The position numbers and the translations under genes are program-made. From the NCBI RefSeq assembly GCF_009688965.1, contig NZ_AP021875.1:6820001-6884000 (forward strand): a stretch of DNA of 64,000 nucleotides. The letters are read 5' to 3'. The number at the start of each line of letters is the position of its first letter. Within the stretch, counting starts at the first letter, position 1. The notes below the pieces were generated by a model. That model saw nothing but the letters and a program-made list of their open reading frames with translations, was not told where the DNA came from and ran no database searches. This document shows positions 36,441 to 45,000 of this stretch, one piece after another. Source of the DNA: Desulfosarcina widdelii (GTDB taxonomy: Bacteria; Desulfobacterota; Desulfobacteria; Desulfobacterales; Desulfosarcinaceae).

Positions 36441-37421
36441 ATGAAAGCGGTTTATTTCCCTTTCACCTATCTGTCCGAATCCACCGCTCGCCGATTGGCT
36501 TGGCTCGTGGGACCGGTGGTGGTGTACCAACCCCTTGAGACGGCGATTCCAGCCGAAATAAAGGACCTGGAAGCCAAGGGCCTGATTGAAATCCGAACGC
36601 CCCTGGCTGGCGATGAAGACCGGTTGCGGTCCGCCCTATCCGAATTTACCGAGTGGGCAAGCCTGAACCCGGGAAAATTGACGGCGGGAGCCGATTTTCT
36701 GGGGGCCCGGCAGGGGGAGGTGCCTTTTTTCGACGAAACCGCGGTCAACCGGATTCGTTCCGACATCAAAAATTACGGCCAAGCCGGCCGGACTGAGGCG
36801 AAAATGGATGAGGGGTTCAGCGCACGGCTGTTTCTGGTCCTGGCTCAGGAAAACGACCGGGCCGTGGACAGTCTGGGTCAAGACCTGGATCGATTCAAGG
36901 CCATGGAGAAGGATTTTCTGGAAACCCTTAAGGACGCCGATGAAGCCGGTTTCAGTCGAAAGGCCTATGCCAGCACCTTGTGGCGTGAGGATCGGGGCGC
37001 TCGGTCGACCGGACAGCGCATTCGTGCCTGGGCCAATCTGGCCGCCGCCGACGAAAATCTTCCGGAAGTGATGATCACTACCAGTCCGGCGGTGGCAGAT
37101 CTCCTGCTGGAAAAGTCCGAAAAGGGCAACGGTCTGGAAAAGCTGGGCGATACCCGCCTTACGATGCCTGAAGAAATCGGGGAACCCCTGTTGGATCGGC
37201 TGCTGTCCGGGCTTGGCGAGGGGACGATCGATCTGTCCGGGGACATTTGTGCAAAAGGCTGGCCAGCTGCCCCCTCCGAAACAGGTGCGGATATCTGTCT
37301 TTACGCGGCCGTGAACCGCTCTCCGGCAGACTGGGTCGGACGCCTGAACGATCCGGATTCTGTTTCGTCTTCCGCGGCAAAGGGCACGATTCACACGCTC
37401 GTCGTTGCGGTGGAAGTGTGA
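36441..37421 (+). CDS. Conserved-looking soluble protein of unknown function
   Basis: A 326-residue protein beginning MKAVYFPFTYLSESTARRLA. No signal peptide or membrane helix is seen. It is rich in acidic and charged residues, with a predicted helical middle (about 115-210), and no catalytic motif was recognised. The start at 36441 is chosen because GGAGATCTCCC precedes the ATG; an open frame runs further upstream into the end of the CysK-CysRS gene. It follows that gene by 52 bases, so co-transcription is likely, and the dispersed element at 37428 begins just after its stop. Confidence 0.75.
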   Translation: MKAVYFPFTYLSESTARRLAWLVGPVVVYQPLETAIPAEIKDLEAKGLIEIRTPLAGDEDRLRSALSEFTEWASLNPGKLTAGADFLGARQGEVPFFDETAVNRIRSDIKNYGQAGRTEAKMDEGFSARLFLVLAQENDRAVDSLGQDLDRFKAMEKDFLETLKDADEAGFSRKAYASTLWREDRGARSTGQRIRAWANLAAADENLPEVMITTSPAVADLLLEKSEKGNGLEKLGDTRLTMPEEIGEPLLDRLLSGLGEGTIDLSGDICAKGWPAAPSETGADICLYAAVNRSPADWVGRLNDPDSVSSSAAKGTIHTLVVAVEV

Positions 37422-37427
37422 TAGACT

Positions 37428-37565
37428 CTTAAAAAGGCGGATATCTGCGTTACGCTTCATCCCCCATCAGTGCGGGGTGCGTTTACGTACCCCCCTTCCT
37501 TGGGACTCGCAAGCCTTGATCCCGGCCTTTTTACAAGCCTTTCCGGAATGCGGCTTTTTACGAGT
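37428..37565. repeat. Dispersed palindromic element, copy 3
   Basis: Starts CTTAAAAAGGCGGATATCTG, then GCGTTACGCTTCATCCCCC, with the inverted end GATCCCGGCCTTTTTAC near 37534 and a further CGGCTTTTTACG end near 37565. The interior matches the element at 31386. It begins six bases after the stop codon of the unknown protein gene. Confidence 0.75.
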
Positions 37566-37737
37566 TTGTCAAGTTTGGCTGCGGCGGCTGCCCCTTTTTG
37601 CAGCAACGTTGAAACCGTGGCAAACCCACGACAGTCAAGGATTTACCCGCTATTTTTCAGTGCGCGGAAAAAAAGTTTTTCAACGCTTGACTGGCTGTTT
37701 TATTTGGTATAAGCCCTTTTCCATAAAACGGAAACCA

Positions 37738-37759
37738 ATGTTGATAATTGGATCAACAT
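37738..37759. promoter_or_regulatory. Perfect inverted repeat upstream of the ferredoxin gene, possible operator
   Basis: ATGTTGAT, six bases, ATCAACAT: eight perfect inverted pairs. It lies 30-52 bases before the ferredoxin ATG and downstream of the candidate -10, a position suited to a repressor site or a 5' leader stem. No regulator is assigned. Confidence 0.45.
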
Positions 37760-37789
37760 GCATAGAAACGATTGAAAGGAGAAGAGAAA

Positions 37790-37978
37790 ATGGCTTTTAC
37801 CCCGACCGTTGACGAGTCCAAATGCGTTGGCTGTGAAGAGTGCGTGGATGTATGCCCCGTAGAAGTCTTCGAAATGCAGGATGAAAAATCCGTTCCCGTG
37901 AATGCCGAAGAGTGCCTCGGCTGCGAAAGCTGCGTGGAAGTTTGCGAAGAGGGTGCCATCACCGTCGAAGAAACCTAA
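37790..37978 (+). CDS. 2[4Fe-4S] ferredoxin
   Basis: A 62-residue bacterial-type ferredoxin. Two clusters are bound by CVGCEECVDVCP and CLGCESCVEVCE, each with the CxxCxxCxxxC pattern; the second has Glu in place of the usual Pro after the last Cys. It is very acidic. The start at 37790 follows AAAGGAGAAGAGAAA. It probably serves as a low-potential electron carrier for anaerobic metabolism. It is monocistronic, with a terminator right after it. Confidence 0.95.
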   Translation: MAFTPTVDESKCVGCEECVDVCPVEVFEMQDEKSVPVNAEECLGCESCVEVCEEGAITVEET

Positions 37979-38004
37979 TCGACTCGCCCTCTTAGATTAC
38001 CGAA

Positions 38005-38037
38005 CCCCCACGGAGAATATCCGATGGGGGTTTTTTT
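38005..38037 (+). terminator. Rho-independent terminator after the ferredoxin gene
   Basis: CCCCCA, then CGGA and TCCG inner pairs with one unpaired A on the right arm, then TGGGGG and seven T. Confidence 0.9.
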
Positions 38038-38084
38038 ATTGTCGACGGAACCGTAAAAAGGATGGGTTGTAGAGCTTTTTGACC

Positions 38085-38591
38085 ATGAGCCATTATAGAA
38101 TTGTAGAAACTGATTTCGGATACGCGGTAGCGGCCTTCGAACCCGATCCGTTCCGACTCTTGGAAATCCGGCTTCCCCAGGCGAACCTTCAGGCCGCCAG
38201 CCAGCATTTCGACGAGCGTTTGTGGCGGATCGACCGCGAGCACCCGCTGGCGTCGGAGGTGGCCCGGGACCTGGTCGGCTATTTCAATGGAAAAGCAATC
38301 GACACCCCCTGGCAATGGATGGATCTGTCCCGCTTTACGCCCTCCCAGCAGGCCGTGTACCGGGCGGTGGCCGGCATCCCATACGGCGGGACCGCTTCCT
38401 ACGGCCAGGTGGCCCGCATGGCCGGCCTGCCCCGGGCCGCCCGTTTCGTGGGCACCACCATGGCCAACAATCCTTATCCGGTGCTGATTCCCTGCCACCG
38501 CGTAATCCGGAGCGATGGTTCTGCGGGCCTGTTCGGCGGAGGTGAAGCGTTGAAGGTGCGGATGCTGGCATTAGAGGCGGCAAACCGGTAG
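38085..38591 (+). CDS. ogt: Methylated-DNA--protein-cysteine methyltransferase
   Basis: Suicide repair protein that moves methyl groups from O6-methylguanine onto its own Cys. The active site IPCHRVIRSDGS is intact, and the helix-turn-helix stretch IPYGGTASYGQVARMAG precedes it. The 168 residues fit Ogt. The start was set at the ATG at 38085; a TTG two codons earlier is open but less likely. It converges with the peptidoglycan-binding gene, 80 bases away. Confidence 0.94.
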   Translation: MSHYRIVETDFGYAVAAFEPDPFRLLEIRLPQANLQAASQHFDERLWRIDREHPLASEVARDLVGYFNGKAIDTPWQWMDLSRFTPSQQAVYRAVAGIPYGGTASYGQVARMAGLPRAARFVGTTMANNPYPVLIPCHRVIRSDGSAGLFGGGEALKVRMLALEAANR

Positions 38592-38671
38592 TCGTATCCA
38601 CCCAAAAATGGCCAATTTGCCTATTTTGCGACGTACACTATGTCACTCCTGCCGCCGGTTGAGTCGAACGA

Positions 38672-38977
38672 TTAGTATTTCTTTCTATTCCGGTCGGACT
38701 GTTGCGGTGTGTCGGACCGGTTTTTCTTCAATTCCTGAAACGTTTTGTCATCCAGAGATCCTGTTTCCGGGAGTCCTTGATCGCGCTGGAATTTTTTAAC
38801 TGCATTCTTGGTTTTCTGGCCCATAACGCCATCCGCGGGACCGGGCTGGTAGCCGAGTTGCTGTAAGCGGTCCTGGGCCTTTCGGGTCCGTTGGTCGTGG
38901 CTGCCGCCAAAAGCCGGGGCGCCTCCCAAGAAACCGATAATGCAAGCAATCGTAATTACCATATACCGCCGTTTCAT
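38672..38977 (-). CDS. Secreted peptidoglycan-binding domain protein
   Basis: A 101-residue protein with a signal peptide (hydrophobic 5-24, cleavage near AFGG) and one PG_binding_1 domain: LQQLGYQPGPADGVMGQKTKNAVKKFQ is split here as LQQLGYQPGPADG and GQKTKNAVKKFQRDQGL. The tail is basic and Ser/Gln-rich. There is no catalytic domain, so it probably only tethers or binds the wall. The start ATG follows AAAGGAGAACGATC. Confidence 0.88.
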   Translation of the reverse strand: MKRRYMVITIACIIGFLGGAPAFGGSHDQRTRKAQDRLQQLGYQPGPADGVMGQKTKNAVKKFQRDQGLPETGSLDDKTFQELKKNRSDTPQQSDRNRKKY

Positions 38978-39118
38978 GATCGTTCTCCTTTATGGCGAAT
39001 TTTTCAAAGACAAACCTTCATATCTATAGGTGCAGAAGAGTCGTTGGGCAAGCCCGGGAAGCACTCAAAATTGTAACAGATTGTAATGTTCAGCAACGGT
39101 TTCGAGGGGTGTTAAAGC

Positions 39119-39568
39119 GTGAAAAAGAGATATTTCGAAGATTTAAGGGAGGGTGAACAGCTTATCTGCGAGCCTGTCGCGATGACACGGGAGGCGATCA
39201 TCGAATTTGGAAGACAATTCGATCCGCAACCGTTCCACATCGACGATGGCGCGGCAAAGGCATCTCTTTTCGGCGGACTGGTGGCCTCCTCCCTTCACAC
39301 CCTTTCCGCATGCACCCGGGCGGTCGTTGAAGCCCAGGGCAACGTCGCGATCCTGAGCGGCGTCGGCATGCATGCGGTAAAGATGTTCAACCCGGTGCGC
39401 CCGGGCGACATTCTTACGGTGAACGCCAGATGGACGGAACTGCGAAAGTCAAGGAGCAAACCGGACCGCGGTTTCGCATCCATCCTGTGCAAGGTCGTCA
39501 ACCAGCGAAACGAGCCGGTGATCGAATACGGATATCGTTATCTGGTTACCTGTCGGAATTTTTCTTAA
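39119..39568 (+). CDS. MaoC-like hot-dog domain protein
   Basis: A 149-residue single hot-dog domain of the MaoC/R-hydratase type. The active-site-like segment FGRQFDPQPFHIDDGAAK, then FGGLVASSLHT, carries the Asp and His expected for hydration of enoyl-CoA; the substrate is unknown. The start is GTG at 39119, preceded by GAGGGGTGTTAAAGC. Its stop overlaps the convergent barrel gene by four bases. Confidence 0.88.
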   Translation: MKKRYFEDLREGEQLICEPVAMTREAIIEFGRQFDPQPFHIDDGAAKASLFGGLVASSLHTLSACTRAVVEAQGNVAILSGVGMHAVKMFNPVRPGDILTVNARWTELRKSRSKPDRGFASILCKVVNQRNEPVIEYGYRYLVTCRNFS

Positions 39569-41085
39569 AAAATCAGTTTAAGTTTGGTGTAGACAAAATC
39601 CCGGTCTGCATATTGTCCGAAATAATACGCATCCGCGTCGCCGTCGAAAGTGATCGCACCGAGGCTCACCTTGGCCCAGGGCAGCGGCTTGTAGCCGATT
39701 TCGCAATGGTGGCGCTGCTCCGTCTCCTCGAAAAGAATCATGTAGCGGTACCACACCTCGAATTTTGAATCCAGAAACGAGTAGCGCAGGTAGGCCGTCA
39801 CACCGTTGTCGGATTCGGGAACGATGATCCGCGAGTCGTAATCGAAAATGCGGGTTCCCACGAACTGCAAATTCATGAACAGGTTATGGATGAACAGATC
39901 CTGTTTGTCCATCCCGATCACGTATTGCAGCTGATCCTTTTCCACCGTGCCGCTGGGGGTCTCCAGCAAAAGGGTGGGGTCCTGTGCCCAGTCCAGGGAA
40001 AACCAGGCGCCGTCGCTCTGGTACGCCGCCTCGGCCCGCAGCACCACCGACCCGAACGCCCGTTCGATGTCTGCGCCGTACAGGGTCATCCGCGGGTGGG
40101 TCTCGCGCACGGATTGGGGCACGATGGGAAGACCGTAAAGCGGATGGATGCCGATCCGGTGGACTTCGTAGGCCGGTTTGGGATCGTATCCCTGGAACCC
40201 ATACAGGGCAAGGTCCGCCTTTAGTACGGAGAACATCAGACGGCCGCCGAAACCGGCATCCGACGACCATTCGTCCGGCTCGTCGGCGCCGTCGATGGCG
40301 ATGCCGGCGTCTGCAAGCATCCGGAGCTTGGACGGTTCGTAGTAGTCGCCCAACTCGGGACTTTCGCCGGCTTCGAAATAAGGGGACCAGAAGCCTTCGA
40401 AGCGGATCCGACGGTTGGCCTGCCAATCGACGAAGGCGCCCACCCGTCCGGTCTTGCGATCGTTGAGATCGTTGAAGTACAGGGCGGTCAGGTCTTCGGG
40501 GCAGATGCGGTCCAGGGGTCGGACTTCATCGCCCTTGCCCCAGTAGAGGATCTTCTTGCCAATGGAGAAATCCGCGTACCCGCCGGCCCCGGGCCGCAGT
40601 TGATAGGTGGCGTAGAGTTCCCGCAGGTTGGCGCGCGCCTTATCTTCGTCCTCCAGGTCCTGGTAGTCCAGGCGCAAACGCCCGTCCACGCTCAAGTCAC
40701 CGAATTCTCTCCACCCTTTCAGGTCCAGCCGGTTGGTGGTGTGCCACTCTTCATCGTGGTTATTGGGCGCCCACAGGCTGCCCATGACCTCCCCTTCGTA
40801 GGACAGCGGAAGGGTCGGTCCTGTATCGACGTCCGCGGCGGCAGGGACATCGCCGCCGGTGGATTCGTTGAGCAGATCCTGCATGAAGGCGTCTTCTTCA
40901 AGTGTTTCGTCGGCGTCCGCATCGGCCGCTGATATTTGGGCGGCAGCGGTTTGGTTGGCAGTTGCTGCCGGGCTTTCCGACGCCCCCAACGGCCCGGCGG
41001 CCGTCAGCACCCAGGCCAGAGCGAGCAAGGCCAGCAGCACCCGCCAAAATCGTTTTGTTTTGCCTTCTAAAACGACTCTTTCCAT
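39565..41085 (-). CDS. Outer-membrane beta-barrel protein of an export module (DUF1302-like)
   Basis: A 506-residue protein with a signal peptide (hydrophobic about 14-34), a low-complexity Ala/Asp-rich linker (about 36-85), then alternating amphipathic strands with many Tyr/Trp and a terminal Phe (YTKLKLIF), as in outer-membrane barrels. It resembles the DUF1302/porin-like partner proteins found beside RND pumps. Its start overlaps the end of the LolA-like gene by 19 bases, and together with the pump gene it forms one operon. It probably gives the outer-membrane exit or acceptor. Confidence 0.78.
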   Translation of the reverse strand: MERVVLEGKTKRFWRVLLALLALAWVLTAAGPLGASESPAATANQTAAAQISAADADADETLEEDAFMQDLLNESTGGDVPAAADVDTGPTLPLSYEGEVMGSLWAPNNHDEEWHTTNRLDLKGWREFGDLSVDGRLRLDYQDLEDEDKARANLRELYATYQLRPGAGGYADFSIGKKILYWGKGDEVRPLDRICPEDLTALYFNDLNDRKTGRVGAFVDWQANRRIRFEGFWSPYFEAGESPELGDYYEPSKLRMLADAGIAIDGADEPDEWSSDAGFGGRLMFSVLKADLALYGFQGYDPKPAYEVHRIGIHPLYGLPIVPQSVRETHPRMTLYGADIERAFGSVVLRAEAAYQSDGAWFSLDWAQDPTLLLETPSGTVEKDQLQYVIGMDKQDLFIHNLFMNLQFVGTRIFDYDSRIIVPESDNGVTAYLRYSFLDSKFEVWYRYMILFEETEQRHHCEIGYKPLPWAKVSLGAITFDGDADAYYFGQYADRDFVYTKLKLIF

Positions 41086-41879
41086 GCGGCCCCCATTTTC
41101 TCCTTGTCGAAATCCAGCGGGTCGATACCGCTGTCCACCTCGGCCCTTACGATCTCCAAGATGGTGGTGTGGTCTTCGATCAGATCCTTGGCCACGGTTT
41201 TGAAAGGAAGGTGAATGCCGCCAATGGTGCGCACATCGCCAGCGACAATTACCCGCTGCAACTTGTTGTCGCGGTTGTAGACCTTGATCTGCAAAGGGAT
41301 GAAGTTCTCCTGATTGAACCAGGCGATGCGTTTGGGAAAGCGGGCATCGGTTGCCTTGGCCCTGGCGGTTACCTTATAGCAGGCGTGTCCGGCCAAAGCT
41401 GCGTCCCGGCCCCGTTTGTAGGTGTAGTCGTCCAGCTTGAGACCGCCTAAATCTTCGTTGGTCATGTCGGTGTCTTCGAAATTGTTCTGCCGGTCCTGGG
41501 AGGCGATCTGGCGCGGCCGTCCGATGGCCGGCACGTAGAGATACTGATCGTTGGTCGGGCCGTTGGTTTCGATGGTCAAGAAGGTCAGCCCTCGCTTGAG
41601 CGAATCGGTAAACCGAAACAGGATGCGGCTCAGATCGCCATCGGTGAACTCCTTGAGGATCACCTTGCGTGTGTCTCTGACCGTATCGCCGGACTTGAGA
41701 GTCATGCGGGTATAGGCCAGCAGATCTTTTTCCGGCTCGTTGAAGTGATCGGCGATGTCGAAAATGCGCCTTCCATCCTTTTCCGCGGTGGCCCGGTCGT
41801 AAGGTCCGATTTCGGCGGCGTGGGCTGTTGATCCCAGCATCAGGGTCAACAGGAACGAACATAGCCATTTGATTTTCAT
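41067..41879 (-). CDS. LolA-like outer membrane lipoprotein-sorting family protein
   Basis: A 270-residue periplasmic protein with a signal peptide (1-22, cleaved at AHAAE). The fold family is the LolA-like half-barrel that carries lipid. Marks seen are LLAYTRMTLKSGD, then DYTYKRGRDAALAGHACYKV and the terminal FKTVAKDLIEDHTTILEI. These proteins are regularly encoded beside MMPL/RND pumps and barrel proteins and are thought to ferry hydrophobic cargo. The start has AAAGGAGTAACCC. It lies three bases after the pump gene. Confidence 0.85.
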   Translation of the reverse strand: MKIKWLCSFLLTLMLGSTAHAAEIGPYDRATAEKDGRRIFDIADHFNEPEKDLLAYTRMTLKSGDTVRDTRKVILKEFTDGDLSRILFRFTDSLKRGLTFLTIETNGPTNDQYLYVPAIGRPRQIASQDRQNNFEDTDMTNEDLGGLKLDDYTYKRGRDAALAGHACYKVTARAKATDARFPKRIAWFNQENFIPLQIKVYNRDNKLQRVIVAGDVRTIGGIHLPFKTVAKDLIEDHTTILEIVRAEVDSGIDPLDFDKEKMGAAWKESF

Positions 41880-41882
41880 GGG

Positions 41883-44800
41883 TTACTCCTTTAATGGGGA
41901 TACGTGTTGCATACAAGGTTCGGGTTCGTCTCGATCCGTCAACGTTAGTGCTGCCGGCAGCAGGGTCAAAGAGCCGACCGACGACGTCACCATGGTCAGG
42001 GCGATGAGAAAGCCCAGGTTCACCAGGGGCACGAAAGCGGATAGCATCAGCACCGAAAATCCGGTCGCCACGGCCAGGGCGTTGATACATATCGACCCTC
42101 CTGTAGTTTCCGCCGTGTTGACGATCGCCGTGTGCTGGTTTTGGCCCTCTTCGCGCAACAGGCGATAGCGGTTGAGATAGTGCAGTCCGTAGTCGATGCC
42201 GATGCCGATGGCCACACAGGCCGTGATGGCCGTGGCCGCGTCCAGGGGAATGTCCAAAAATCCCATGATGCCGAAATTGACGCAGATGGCCATGCACAGG
42301 GGCAGGATCGAAAGCAGCCCGTAAACCAGCGATCGCATGATCAGGCTGACCAGCACCAGGACGATCACCACCGAAACGGCAATGGAGCGCAACTGACCGC
42401 TCACGATGAGGCCTTCGGATTCCACGTAGAGCGCCGCGATGCCGGTGGTGTGGACGTTGATTCCTTTTTGCGCCAAACTCCGGCCGAGGGGGCCGTCCAG
42501 CAGTTCGTCGATGGATCGCAGGATGTCGCGGGTCACCTGGCTGGAGGCGGTTTTAACCTGAAGGATCAGGCCTGCCTGGCGCTTGGCCCCGTCGATAAAG
42601 GCCCGGGTGTCGTCCCGCTGGTATTTGTCGATGTAAGAAGCCAGGTGAGCCGTAAGGGCCGCATCGGTTTGCTCGCCGGCCAGGTCGGTCTTGTTCGGGA
42701 TGCGGTAGTAGGCAGGATCGTTGAAATAGAAGGCCTGGTTCATCTTGCGGATCAGATCGAGGATGGAAAGGGTTTTGCCCACTTCCGGGTGCTGCCGGGA
42801 AATTGTGGTGGCCAGACGTTCGATGGCGTTTAAAACCTCGGTGTCCAGTACGCCATTGGCTTCGGTCGAAGAGAATATGACGCGGATATCCACCGTGCCG
42901 GCGAAGTGACGGTTAATAAAGGTGTCGGCCCGGCGGATGTCAGTGCCTTTTTTAAAAAAAGTGACATTGTTCATTTCCACGTGCAGGCTGGTCAGACCGA
43001 TGGCCGATCCGATCACCACCAGGGCCGTGATGGCCAGCACCGTTTTCGGGTGTCTTGCCGACAGGCGGCTGAGTCCGCGGATGAGGCGATTGAATGCGTT
43101 GTCCCGTTTGCCGGCTTCCCGGCCAGGCCCCTGTGCCGGCGGCCGGACGCCGAAGCGCATCAGCAGGGCCGGAATCAGAAACAGCGAGACCAGCAGGGCA
43201 AAGAATACACCCAGGGCGGTAAACACGCCGAAATCGCGCAGCGGCACGATGTCGTTAAAAGCCAGGGAAGCGAAACCCGCCACGGTGGTCAGACCGGCCA
43301 TGATCACGCCGCGGCCCGTGCCGTCCAGGGTATCGGCAATGGCCCGGCCGCGATGGTTCACGACGGCCTGGCGATGGATGAAATAGTAGATCAGATGGAT
43401 GCCATAGGCCGATCCCACGGCAACCAGGAGGATGGGCATGGCCGTGCCCACCACGGACAAGGGCACATCCAGCAGCGCCATGGCGCCCATGCACCAGCAC
43501 ACGGCCAGCAGAATCGTGATCATGGGGTAGAGCAGGCCGGCCAGGTTCCGAAAGGAGAGAAAGAGAAACAGGGCGACCACGCCGAATACCAGGGGCAGCA
43601 GCCGGGTAATGTCCTGGTGCATGTTGCGGGCCACGGCCTGATCCACCACCGAATAGCCGGCCATATAAATCGGGTAGCGTCCGTCTCCGAACACGCGGTT
43701 CACCTCGGTCTTGATGGCGTCCAGAAGGCATTCGCGGTTGGGCTGGTCCAGGTTGGGCGTGGTGCGCACCACCATCAGCAGGCTCTTTTCGTCCCGGCTG
43801 TAGACGCCCTCCTGAAAAAAGGACCAGGCATGCAGGCGCTGCCGGATTCGGGGCATACCTTCGCCTGTGATTTCCCGGGGGACCAGGTCGCCCACGCGGA
43901 TCTGTTTGGGGGCACCGGCCATGGATTTGGCTAGGGCGGGGGCCGCCTCCGGCGTCAGGTCCTGTTCCAGGGAAGCCCAGAATCGATCCGAGATGCCGGC
44001 CGGTTTTGGCTGGCTGCTTGTAAAGGCCAGGACCGCTTTTGAACCCATGGCGCCGGCTTCCAGCAGGGCGTCGGCGAAGTGTCTCAGATCTTCTTCGGAA
44101 TCGAACCCATAGGGTGACATGGCCTCGACGATGCCGGCCTGGTCGACAAATTCCGGCCAGACCGTATCGGTTTCCGTCAAGGCGACGACATCGTCGACCC
44201 AGATGCTGCGAAAGTGCCCGCGGCGGTCGGTGGCCCGGGAGGCAAAGGCAAACAGCTCCGCGGCCAGGGAAGGCTCGGCCAGGGCCCTGGACGCCAGGAT
44301 ATCGGCCAGTTCCTCGGATAAGGCGTCCGGGTCGTCCACCGTCAACTGGGCCGGCAGGCTGTCGACGACAGCCTCGGCCAGCTCCTCCGGTGCCGCCAGC
44401 ATGTCGGCCAGCATCGGAGGGGTGAAGTCCGGATCGGAAACGATGCTTTGCAGCCATCCGGCCAGGGCCAGGGCATGGTCCGGTGAAAGCTCCATCCGAT
44501 CGGCCAGCTGCCGGGCCGGTATCTTCAGATTCAGCGCCCGGCAGTTGGTTGCCAGCCGGCGCACACGCTGGAGCAGTTCGGTCTGGTAGATGCCGTCCGG
44601 CGATTGAATCGCGATGGCGATGCCGCCGGCATTGCCCAGCAACTCTTCGGCATCCATGTAGTCGTTTTTGGCCTTGTTGTCCTCCGGCAGCATGAACATC
44701 AGATCGTTTTGGATGACCATTTTGGGAATGGCCCAGGCCGCGATGGCCGAGACCGCTGCAACGATCAGAAGAATGATCCAGAACCGCGATGCCAGCGGCA

Positions 44801-44894
44801 TGATAACGGCCGAGATGCCCGATGGTTTCGGATTTCCTTTTTGATTTTGATGAACCTGGCGTTCATCGGCGCATGGCAATGATCGTTTTTTCAC
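41883..44894 (-). CDS. RND-superfamily (MMPL/HAE3-type) transporter
   Basis: A 1003-residue pump built as two repeats, each with one helix, a large periplasmic domain, then a cluster of five helices. Repeat two starts near residue 600 (HPKTVLAITALVVIGSAIGL). The charged residues expected in the proton-relay helices sit in GIGIDYGLHYLNRYR and the matching AYGIHLIYYFIHR of repeat one. The family exports or moves lipids, hopanoids or other hydrophobic compounds. The start is GTG at 44894; an ATG at 44801 is an alternative. A TetR operator lies in its promoter. Confidence 0.9.
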   Translation of the reverse strand: MKKRSLPCADERQVHQNQKGNPKPSGISAVIMPLASRFWIILLIVAAVSAIAAWAIPKMVIQNDLMFMLPEDNKAKNDYMDAEELLGNAGGIAIAIQSPDGIYQTELLQRVRRLATNCRALNLKIPARQLADRMELSPDHALALAGWLQSIVSDPDFTPPMLADMLAAPEELAEAVVDSLPAQLTVDDPDALSEELADILASRALAEPSLAAELFAFASRATDRRGHFRSIWVDDVVALTETDTVWPEFVDQAGIVEAMSPYGFDSEEDLRHFADALLEAGAMGSKAVLAFTSSQPKPAGISDRFWASLEQDLTPEAAPALAKSMAGAPKQIRVGDLVPREITGEGMPRIRQRLHAWSFFQEGVYSRDEKSLLMVVRTTPNLDQPNRECLLDAIKTEVNRVFGDGRYPIYMAGYSVVDQAVARNMHQDITRLLPLVFGVVALFLFLSFRNLAGLLYPMITILLAVCWCMGAMALLDVPLSVVGTAMPILLVAVGSAYGIHLIYYFIHRQAVVNHRGRAIADTLDGTGRGVIMAGLTTVAGFASLAFNDIVPLRDFGVFTALGVFFALLVSLFLIPALLMRFGVRPPAQGPGREAGKRDNAFNRLIRGLSRLSARHPKTVLAITALVVIGSAIGLTSLHVEMNNVTFFKKGTDIRRADTFINRHFAGTVDIRVIFSSTEANGVLDTEVLNAIERLATTISRQHPEVGKTLSILDLIRKMNQAFYFNDPAYYRIPNKTDLAGEQTDAALTAHLASYIDKYQRDDTRAFIDGAKRQAGLILQVKTASSQVTRDILRSIDELLDGPLGRSLAQKGINVHTTGIAALYVESEGLIVSGQLRSIAVSVVIVLVLVSLIMRSLVYGLLSILPLCMAICVNFGIMGFLDIPLDAATAITACVAIGIGIDYGLHYLNRYRLLREEGQNQHTAIVNTAETTGGSICINALAVATGFSVLMLSAFVPLVNLGFLIALTMVTSSVGSLTLLPAALTLTDRDEPEPCMQHVSPLKE

Positions 44895-44921
44895 CGATAG
44901 ATCCTGTTTGGCTATAAAATG

Positions 44922-44939
44922 AATGACACATCAGTCATT
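44922..44939. promoter_or_regulatory. TetR operator in the pump promoter
   Basis: Inverted repeat AATGAC, six bases, GTCATT. It lies just downstream of a TTGACG (44944-44949 on the minus strand), between tetR and the pump start. It has the same 6-6-6 layout as the site at 45626. Confidence 0.75.
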
Positions 44940-44947
44940 ATTGCGTC

Positions 44948-44985
44948 AAAAAAGGCCGCCCAGGATCGAACCCTGGTCGGCCGGC
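44948..44985 (-). terminator. Rho-independent terminator after tetR
   Basis: On the minus strand GGCCGACCAGG, loop GTTCGAT, CCTGGGCGGCC, then TTTTTT. It separates tetR from the pump operon. Confidence 0.85.
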
Positions 44986-45000
44986 ACAATACCGGATTGC

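Larger units (their letters stand above)
37422..37789 (+). other. Gene-free interval before the ferredoxin gene
   Basis: About 368 bases. From left to right: the dispersed element 37428-37565, a spacer, a weak promoter candidate (TTGACT 37687-37692, 15-base gap, TATAAG 37708-37713), the inverted repeat 37738-37759, and the ferredoxin ribosome-binding site. No RNA gene was recognised. Confidence 0.5.

Noticed and set aside
44954..44982. A tRNA T-arm-like string (GGGTTCGATCC) on the minus strand
   Set aside because: It is the loop and stem of a good terminator with a T-run; no acceptor, D-arm or anticodon arm is found next to it.
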